Positions 55,606 through 61,558 of a stretch of 64,000 nucleotides of DNA are shown here, one piece after another; positions within the stretch are counted from its first letter, which is position 1, and each line of letters starts with the position of its first letter. The DNA is from Gorillibacterium timonense (GTDB lineage: Bacteria; Bacillota; Bacilli; Paenibacillales; NBRC-103111): NCBI RefSeq assembly GCF_001457415.1, contig NZ_LN881723.1, positions 405,246-469,245 of the forward strand, given 5' to 3'. The notes under the pieces are model-generated. The model saw only the letters and a program-made list of their open reading frames with translations, was not told the origin of the DNA and made no database searches. A program made the translations under genes and the position numbers.

Positions 55606-55768
55606 CTACCGCGATACATAGCTGCGGCTGATACCTAGCTCCTTGGTGATCTCCCGCCTCACCTTCTCGGCCAAATCGTCCGTCACTCTGTCAAAAAATG
55701 TCGATCAGGGTGATTTCATATTCGATCCAACGAGCGGCAAAGGTGGCGAACTTCACATCCTTATCGGG
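55606..55768 (-). pseudogene. Decayed sporulation sigma factor remnant (SigK-like)
   Basis: Minus-strand reading gives DKDVKFATFAARWIEYEITLIDIF, then after a one-base shift [24 protein letters not shown] and a stop. The first part resembles the SigK segment KLATYAARCIENEI; the second jumps to the ITLIDI, DDVAEKV and [16 protein letters not shown] blocks of the intact half at 55880. Two internal stretches are therefore missing. The first deletion joins at a GAAAT that occurs at both borders in the intact gene. It cannot encode a working sigma factor. Confidence 0.75.
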
Positions 55769-55818
55769 AGTGAAGCACTCAATCCACCTTCGCCTCACGA
55801 ATCACTTCATCACAAAAC

Positions 55819-55840
55819 GGACACCTATCGCTAGGTGTCC
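55819..55840 (-). terminator. Terminator of the sigK 3' half
   Basis: GGACACCTA pairs perfectly with TAGGTGTCC around a four-base loop, with GTTTT following on the minus strand. It is 40 bases after the sigK stop. Confidence 0.82.
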
Positions 55841-55879
55841 TCTTGTCGTTTTTCCACTTACATTCTGCTATTCGACCCG

Positions 55880-56236
55880 CTACCGCTTCTGCTTGTAAAA
55901 CTCATGATACAGCTTCATGAGCGCACGCTTCTCGATCCGTGACACATAGCTGCGGCTGATGCCCAGCTCCTTGGCGATCTCCCGCTGTGTCCGCTCCTCC
56001 CCGCCCGTATCGAGACCGAAGCGTCCGCGAATCACCTCTTGTTCGCGCGGGTCGAGAATATCCAGATGCGCATAGATTTTCGACTTCTCGATCTTGAGTT
56101 GTACCTTCTCGGCCACATCATCCGATTCACTTCCCAGGATATCGATCAGGGTAATTTCGTTGCCTTCCTTGTCCGTCCCGATGGGGTCATGAAGCGAGAC
56201 ATCCTTGCGCGTTTTTTTCAGGGATCGGAGGTGCAT
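55880..56236 (-). CDS. sigK: 3' half of sigK (SpoIIIC-like), interrupted by a skin-like element
   Basis: The 118-residue frame encodes only the C-terminal half of the late mother-cell sigma factor SigK: linker DVSLHDPIG, region 3, and region 4 with [15 protein letters not shown] and [24 protein letters not shown]. Intact SigK is about 235 residues, with regions 1 and 2 before the Met. Codons just upstream (EILMHLR) still match SigK, and homology stops at about 56228, as in Bacillus skin elements where spoIIIC and spoIVCB are fused by excision. A SpoIVCA-like recombinase gene lies 3.4 kb away. The N-terminal half is not in the window. Confidence 0.9.
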   Translation of the reverse strand: MHLRSLKKTRKDVSLHDPIGTDKEGNEITLIDILGSESDDVAEKVQLKIEKSKIYAHLDILDPREQEVIRGRFGLDTGGEERTQREIAKELGISRSYVSRIEKRALMKLYHEFYKQKR

Positions 56237-56240
56237 GAGG
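56222..56240. other. Probable element-sigK junction (attachment site)
   Basis: On the minus strand the sequence ACCGAAATCCTCATGCAC leads into sigK. GAAATCCTCATGCAC encodes the SigK residues EILMH, while bases further upstream do not match SigK and contain a TAG. The crossover of the Bacillus element lies in the same ENEILM codon region. The exact core cannot be set from one end. Confidence 0.65.
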
Positions 56241-56252
56241 ATTTCGGTTCTA

Positions 56253-56277
56253 ATGTCTATAGTGTTGCATGTCTATA
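56253..56277. repeat. Direct repeat ATGTCTATA just inside the junction
   Basis: ATGTCTATA occurs at 56253-56261 and again at 56269-56277, 16 bases apart in start position. Its place directly beside the sigK junction makes it a candidate recombinase-binding or spacer motif. It is short, so chance is possible. Confidence 0.45.
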
Positions 56278-56293
56278 CGTCCATGAATTAGAT

Positions 56294-56878
56294 CTATTCT
56301 AGGTGCTTCTCAACTTTCCTTACCCACTCAGGCAGCTCAGCAGATCGATAAATAACGCGTTTTTGGTCGGCTTCCATTACGATCTTACCATCTGACTCAC
56401 TATTGTCGACCAGAACCAAATGATCGATAAGATCAAGATGAGCAAGTAAATTCTCTATGGAGGTATGATGCCGCCTTATGATATCCTCAGATGGAATATG
56501 ATGACCGCCATTTTTCACCCGGGCGGCAACCCTTTCGATATTCAATCGATAGTCACCTAATCCAACATAGAACATGACAACCTCAAAGCCTTTATTCTTC
56601 GCTTCACGCATTTGGCGAATAACGTTACCGCCTGCCAAAGTCGTCTCGATTGAAAAATCACGTTTGTTACGAATACAATCTCTTACTATCTTAATTGCTT
56701 CTTTTCCGGCACTTACTTTGTAACGCTCGGGTTGTTCAGCATCAATCGCGCGAGCGAGTGCATCTGCATCAATATTTATACTAACACCAATACGATCCAC
56801 AATCAGATTGCGAATTGTACTTTTGCCACTGCCGTTATTACCAGCGAACACAAACATGGTTGCTAGTGGGCTATTCAT
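56294..56878 (-). CDS. Zeta-toxin-like P-loop kinase
   Basis: The 194-residue protein has a Walker A loop AGNNGSGKST at about 12-21, an INIDADALA motif, ETTLAGG and a late RVAARVKNGGHHIP block. This fits the zeta toxin/AAA kinase group, whose classic members phosphorylate UDP-N-acetylglucosamine and stop wall synthesis. Its start overlaps the preceding 65-residue gene by eight bases, the arrangement of toxin-antitoxin pairs. It is the element gene nearest sigK. Some family members are not toxins. Confidence 0.78.
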   Translation of the reverse strand: MNSPLATMFVFAGNNGSGKSTIRNLIVDRIGVSINIDADALARAIDAEQPERYKVSAGKEAIKIVRDCIRNKRDFSIETTLAGGNVIRQMREAKNKGFEVVMFYVGLGDYRLNIERVAARVKNGGHHIPSEDIIRRHHTSIENLLAHLDLIDHLVLVDNSESDGKIVMEADQKRVIYRSAELPEWVRKVEKHLE

Positions 56879-57068
56879 TGTAGAGCTCCAAATCCTCGAT
56901 ACGTTCTATTTTCCCATCGCTATATTCCCTAACCATATAACCTTCACTTGTTTTGTACACAATGTATGTGCCGTTAGCTTTTGCATCCAATTTCGCTCGA
57001 TCGCCTGTTAGTTTAATGAACTTATTTAAGTCCTGTATCCGGTTCACACGTATCACCGCCTGAGTCAT
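56871..57068 (-). CDS. Small partner of the zeta-like kinase, candidate antitoxin
   Basis: The 65-residue protein (MTQAVIRVNRIQDLNKF) is mixed alpha/beta with an acidic tail (RIEDLELYNE) and has no motif I recognise. Overlap with the kinase gene and order (small gene first) suggest an antitoxin. Epsilon-type antitoxins are helical, and this one does not clearly resemble them. Confidence 0.55.
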   Translation of the reverse strand: MTQAVIRVNRIQDLNKFIKLTGDRAKLDAKANGTYIVYKTSEGYMVREYSDGKIERIEDLELYNE

Positions 57069-57207
57069 TGTGTTATTCAGGAATTAGCCTCAACCATCTA
57101 TTCCTAAAATTATAACATAAGGACCTTTACACAAACAGCTAAGCTCATGATCTACCACTTGATGCCGACATTGCGGCGTCAATCACTTCAGTAACCATAG
57201 AGCATAA

Positions 57208-59634
57208 TTATAAGTTCATTCCGTGATATCCCATTGCAGCATAACCCTTGACACGTTTCTTGTACATGGCCATAAGCATCGGTACCTGCAAGTCTACATA
57301 ATCATAAATCTGCACATCAAGTTTATTGTGATGGGTTCGATGAAGACGTCCAGCATATTGCTGAAGCGTCCCCTTCCAAGAGATGGGATGGACCAGGAAT
57401 AACGTATCCAGCCGCGCATCGTCAAAACCCTCTCCGATCAGCTTTCCGGTAGCAATAAATACTCGTTCTTCGGAATCGGATATGGAAGCGATTTGCCCCC
57501 TTAAGGCTTCCCGTTGCTTTTTCCCCATACCACCACGCAGGACAACCACATTCTTTGCAAAATGCTTCAGGCGATTTTCAAAGTATTCCACATGAGCGGT
57601 ACGTTCCGTCAAAAGGATTGGTGATCGCCCTTGATCCAACGCCTTAAGCAAGTCATCAAAAATCATGTTATTTCGTTCTTCATCTTCGACCAATAGCTTA
57701 TAGATCTCTTGAATGCCCGGTGAAAATAGGGCTTGAGGTGTACGGAAACTGGTATAGCGAGGAATCACTTTTTGCTCCAACCCCCGAGATTGAGCCTGCG
57801 ACTTCGCATCTATTGACACGCGAATCGGACCGCATTGCATGAGAACGATCGGTTGATGTCCATCCTTCCTGGATGGGGTTGCAGTTAGACCCAGAACATA
57901 TTTGGCCTTAGCTTTTTTCAACACCTGCTCAAAGCTAAAAGCCGAAACATGGTGACATTCATCTACAATGATTTGGCCGTATTCCTCTATATATTCCTTA
58001 ATGGCGCCTTTATAGTTCAAGCTTTGTATAACCGCGATATCTACGATTCCAGTTCGTTTGTCCTTGCCTCCGCCGATGATGCCAATATTCTTCTTGTCCA
58101 TTTTCAAAAAAGCACCCAGCCGTTCTCTCCACTGATCCATGAGCTCTCTTCGGTGGACGAGTACCAAGGTGTTTACTTTTCTGGAGGCAATAATAGAAGC
58201 TGCAACGACGGTCTTGCCAAACGCGGTTGTGGCCGATAAGATCCCCGTTTCATGAGTAAGCATAGATCTTGTAGCACCATCCTGCAGCATGGAAAGTGTC
58301 CCATTGAAGTTAACATCAATCGGACAACCAGGATTACGTTCGTCCGATACAACCAGTTCAATTTGATTCGTTTTCATTAAGTCCGACATTTTTCCATGAC
58401 AACCTCTAGGTATCGCAAGATAGTTGTCGTAATCGTCAAAACAGCCGATAACCCGAGGCTTGCCGTAAGTCGGCAATCTCATGGCCTGTGTCTTATAGAA
58501 ATCAGGATTTTGAAACATAGCCAAAGCTTGCAGCCTCTGAATGAATGGCGAAGGAAGCCCATTTTTTTCGATATAGATCATGTTGGAAAGAACTACTCGA
58601 ACCCGTTCGGGGAGTTGTCCCATATCTAATGATGGATTGTGCATTCCACCATCTAACCAAGGTCGCTCGCTATTTTCATCTTCTGTTTCATTCCATACGT
58701 TTGTGCCAAGTGGGGACTCCCCTTTCGTCAACTCTAAGACTAGTCTTTGAGCTTCACCCAAGCTAATTTTCCCAAGACCCGACAAGAAGCTCCACTGGTC
58801 GTGATACGGTTGAAACCGTTCATCGATAAAGACGCTGTTGCCTTCTATGCGAGGTCCCCCCTGCAGAGGCAAAGCAATCAAATTCCCAAAACCACCTTTA
58901 GGCAGCGTGTCTTGGTTTGGAAATAATCGATCGTAGGAGTCTAAAGAGAGCTGATAATGGCGCTCCCTTGTTTTGGTTAATAAGGCACTTCCTAATTTTC
59001 TGGCGAGACTCGCTTCTACCGGCTGATCAAAGAACAACCAGACATGCCCCCCGTTTCCCGAACGTGAGCGTTCAAGAGCTGAAGGAATATGATGTGCCTT
59101 ACAAGTATCCATTACAGCAAAAGCATCTTGCTTCCAATTGTGTTTGTCAAAGTCCATGGCAAGAAACCAGCAGGTTTCATCTTTTAGCATGGGATAAACA
59201 CCTACGGTACGGTTTATCTTTGCATTCAGATGGCGGGCATAAATATCATCCGATACCATTTCGAAAGCTTGATAAGAACAATTAGAGCATTTAATCCGGG
59301 GCTTATTACAAACAGGTGACCGATCATTCTTACAAACAGGTGAATATCCCGATTTCCCCGTTTTGCTTGTCCATCTAACGGGATATACATCCTCCCTCCC
59401 TCGAAAAAGAGAACGGAATAAAGCGATTTTGTCCTCTGGTCTCGATTGGAGGTGGACCTGGCCCACGGGAGGCTGTTCGTGATCAATAGTAATTTCATTA
59501 GTGGGTGTACTCTCTTTGAAATCATCAAGCTCCAAATATTTAGACAACTGATGTCTTAAATGTTGGTTTTCTAATCGAAGCGATTCAATTTCTTTCAAAG
59601 CCTGAGCAAGCCGCTGCTCCAAATTCCGATCCAT
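57208..59634 (-). CDS. TOTE-type primase-helicase fusion
   Basis: The 808-residue protein begins with a coiled coil (about 1-35), then a zinc-knuckle region with paired cysteines (CKNDRSPVC, CSNC; about 110-135). An archaeo-eukaryotic-primase-like domain follows, with LAMDFDKHNW (acidic metal site, about 175) and SRSGNGGHVWLFF (about 205). The C-terminal half is a superfamily 2 helicase: FGKTVVAASII, IIVDECHH (about 600), GLTATPSRKDG and QYAGRLHR. This architecture is that of TOTE conflict-system proteins predicted to act against foreign nucleic acid. It starts 46 bases after the recombinase stop and may share its transcript. ATG 59634 has GGGAGG. Confidence 0.83.
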   Translation of the reverse strand: MDRNLEQRLAQALKEIESLRLENQHLRHQLSKYLELDDFKESTPTNEITIDHEQPPVGQVHLQSRPEDKIALFRSLFRGREDVYPVRWTSKTGKSGYSPVCKNDRSPVCNKPRIKCSNCSYQAFEMVSDDIYARHLNAKINRTVGVYPMLKDETCWFLAMDFDKHNWKQDAFAVMDTCKAHHIPSALERSRSGNGGHVWLFFDQPVEASLARKLGSALLTKTRERHYQLSLDSYDRLFPNQDTLPKGGFGNLIALPLQGGPRIEGNSVFIDERFQPYHDQWSFLSGLGKISLGEAQRLVLELTKGESPLGTNVWNETEDENSERPWLDGGMHNPSLDMGQLPERVRVVLSNMIYIEKNGLPSPFIQRLQALAMFQNPDFYKTQAMRLPTYGKPRVIGCFDDYDNYLAIPRGCHGKMSDLMKTNQIELVVSDERNPGCPIDVNFNGTLSMLQDGATRSMLTHETGILSATTAFGKTVVAASIIASRKVNTLVLVHRRELMDQWRERLGAFLKMDKKNIGIIGGGKDKRTGIVDIAVIQSLNYKGAIKEYIEEYGQIIVDECHHVSAFSFEQVLKKAKAKYVLGLTATPSRKDGHQPIVLMQCGPIRVSIDAKSQAQSRGLEQKVIPRYTSFRTPQALFSPGIQEIYKLLVEDEERNNMIFDDLLKALDQGRSPILLTERTAHVEYFENRLKHFAKNVVVLRGGMGKKQREALRGQIASISDSEERVFIATGKLIGEGFDDARLDTLFLVHPISWKGTLQQYAGRLHRTHHNKLDVQIYDYVDLQVPMLMAMYKKRVKGYAAMGYHGMNL

Positions 59635-59680
59635 ACATCCTCCCAGGCCACACTTGGTTTGTTCCTGAATCAATCCGGTA

Positions 59681-61186
59681 TTAAAACGTAAAAATCTCAA
59701 CCGAATCCTCATACACCCGTATTTCCCGTACAACCTGCCGGATTAAATCTCGCTTCTCTTCAAACGCCAGCTCGTTTTGCCCTTTTGACAGATAATACTG
59801 AACGGCTTCCATCAGGACGTTAATGTTGTACTCATTGTTCTGCGTAGAATTCAACATATCAGACAACTCGGCTAGTTGGTTGATCAGAGCTTCCTCTTTC
59901 TGAGTTAACTCCTTCAATTCCTGCCGAATTTCCTCTTCCCCAATAAAGTCTTCACTGGCTGCAAACAATTTGATTAGTTTTTTTCGGGCGTTTTTAGTTT
60001 TTTCGATTTCCTTTTCGATCCTGGCTATTTCTCCAGTTTCAAAAGGCTCTTTTGTCTTCTCCTGTTGCAACGCCGCGGCAATTTCGTCAGGATTATTTAA
60101 CCAACTTGCGACTTGCTCCCATACTTGATCTTCGATCATCTGGGCTTTGATTCTTCTACCGCAGCCTTTAAGTTTTGCACCTGCAGTATTTTTAATATCT
60201 GTATACTCAGGAACCTTTTTGCCCCAATTATTTGATAATCGCCCGGTCATTGTATTGCCGCAGTCTCCGCATCTAAGCAAGCCACTTAATAAATATGGAT
60301 GCTTACTCTTCTGTGCCCATCTTCGACGTGATTCTGAAAGCAGTCTCTGGGCGTGTTCAAACTGGGCCTCTTCGATAATGGGGGGGCAAGGTATCAGGAT
60401 CCAATCACTCTTTGGCCTCTCCCGCATTGGAACCTTTTCCTCATCTTTTCTATGCTTGTTGCCAAGCATCCCTTCGGTATTCCAACGATTCTGATAAAAC
60501 TCGCCAATATAGGCTCGATTCATTATGATTTGTCTAACGACTTGACGATGCCATACTGGAGCTCCTCGTTTGGTAGGTACACCTTTGCTAGTTAAATATA
60601 GTGCGATACCATTTAACCCTTGAACCATTGTGTTCGGCTGAGTAAATAAATCAAAAATCAATCTTACGATTGCGGCTTCGTCTTCATTGACAAGGAATTG
60701 CTCCGACTCTTTGTCATAACTATATCCGTAGACTTGAAAATCTCTCAACACTTTACCTTGTCGCGCTTTTTCTCGTCTGCCGCGGCTCATTCGTTCGTTA
60801 ATTTTGGATTTTTCAAATTCGGCTATCGCCCCACGCATAGAATAGAACAGGTTTCCTTCCGGGGTTTTGGAATACTCTCCATTAACGAATACCAGTTCTA
60901 TTCCTCTTCTATCGAATTCATCCGTTATGATTAATTGGTTCATTAATTTCCGCGATAAACGGTCGGGATCCAGACATATGATTTTGCTTATGATCCCTTC
61001 TCTAACATCTTCCCGTAATTTGGTTAAGGCTGGTCTATCTAGAAACTCTCCAGATATCCCATCGTCCACATATTCTTTAACTTTATTCGTCTCCGCTTTC
61101 ATCCGACACTGACGAATCTGATCGTTCAGGCTGAATCCATGTTTTGCTTGTTCTTCTGTGCTCACCCTGGCGTAAATAGCGATCAT
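59681..61186 (-). CDS. Large serine recombinase, SpoIVCA-like
   Basis: The 501-residue protein begins MIAIYARVSTEEQA, with the catalytic Ser at residue 9, and has the resolvase core (DPDRLSRKLMNQLI, VNGEYSKTPEG, GAIAEFEKSKI), a recombinase domain (VWHRQVVRQIIMN), a zinc-ribbon part and a long coiled coil (about 385-450). It closely resembles SpoIVCA, which excises the skin element from sigK in the Bacillus mother cell. In the zinc ribbon the first CGDCG pair and the last Cys (GCGR) are present, but the third ligand position reads YTDIKN where SpoIVCA has YTCRKN. It lies 3.4 kb inside the element. Confidence 0.93.
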   Translation of the reverse strand: MIAIYARVSTEEQAKHGFSLNDQIRQCRMKAETNKVKEYVDDGISGEFLDRPALTKLREDVREGIISKIICLDPDRLSRKLMNQLIITDEFDRRGIELVFVNGEYSKTPEGNLFYSMRGAIAEFEKSKINERMSRGRREKARQGKVLRDFQVYGYSYDKESEQFLVNEDEAAIVRLIFDLFTQPNTMVQGLNGIALYLTSKGVPTKRGAPVWHRQVVRQIIMNRAYIGEFYQNRWNTEGMLGNKHRKDEEKVPMRERPKSDWILIPCPPIIEEAQFEHAQRLLSESRRRWAQKSKHPYLLSGLLRCGDCGNTMTGRLSNNWGKKVPEYTDIKNTAGAKLKGCGRRIKAQMIEDQVWEQVASWLNNPDEIAAALQQEKTKEPFETGEIARIEKEIEKTKNARKKLIKLFAASEDFIGEEEIRQELKELTQKEEALINQLAELSDMLNSTQNNEYNINVLMEAVQYYLSKGQNELAFEEKRDLIRQVVREIRVYEDSVEIFTF

Positions 61187-61326
61187 GTTTCTCCCTCCTG
61201 AACTTCTCTAGGAGATAATCATAACAGGCCATGCGTATTTTGTCATTAGAGTCACCCACAATCAATTTCACATGCACCCGGCATCCCTCCTAATGGAGAA
61301 TATGCGGATACGGCTTGGACACTTGA

Positions 61327-61370
61327 TAAAAATAAACGCGACCATAAACATGTAACATGTCTATGATCGC
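61327..61370 (-). terminator. Terminator after the pPIWI-RE/YhaM-like genes
   Basis: GCGATCATAGACATG pairs with CATGTTTATGGTCGC (two G-T or mismatch positions) around TTA, followed on the minus strand by GTTTATTTTTATC. It separates the pPIWI-RE unit from the recombinase unit. Confidence 0.85.
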
Positions 61371-61414
61371 TTAAGTTAATAGGTGGATAATCCCTAAAAG
61401 TGTCAGCACTCACG

Positions 61415-61558
61415 TCAATGACTGTGATAATCGGCAAGCACGAGATCCAAATAATCTTTAGGTATAGAACTACTGGTCTGCTTTGCTTCTATTTCTTTGA
61501 TCAAATAATACCCGACGAATTCTTCACCATCTCTTAAGTTTTTGATTAATGAAGTCAT
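61415..61558 (-). CDS. 47-residue ORF resembling the N-terminus of YhaM-type nucleases
   Basis: The ORF begins ATG at 61558, overlapping the pPIWI-RE stop by four bases (ATGA), and encodes MTSLIKNLRDGEEFVGYYLI, then KQTSSSIPKDYLDLVLAD and a stop. That pattern is the start of the OB-fold of YhaM-family 3'-5' exoribonucleases, which normally continue for about 300 residues with an HD domain. Nothing like the HD part follows; a terminator does. It is either a truncated gene or a small OB-like partner of the pPIWI-RE protein. Confidence 0.55.
   Translation of the reverse strand: MTSLIKNLRDGEEFVGYYLIKEIEAKQTSSSIPKDYLDLVLADYHSH

Noticed and set aside
59226-59528. 100-residue minus-strand frame inside the primase-helicase gene
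   Set aside because: It is an alternative frame of the TOTE protein's N-terminal part; the larger frame keeps the zinc-knuckle and primase motifs.
61252-61437. 61-residue minus-strand frame
   Set aside because: It overlaps the coupled 47-residue ORF and runs through the terminator stem at 61338-61370.
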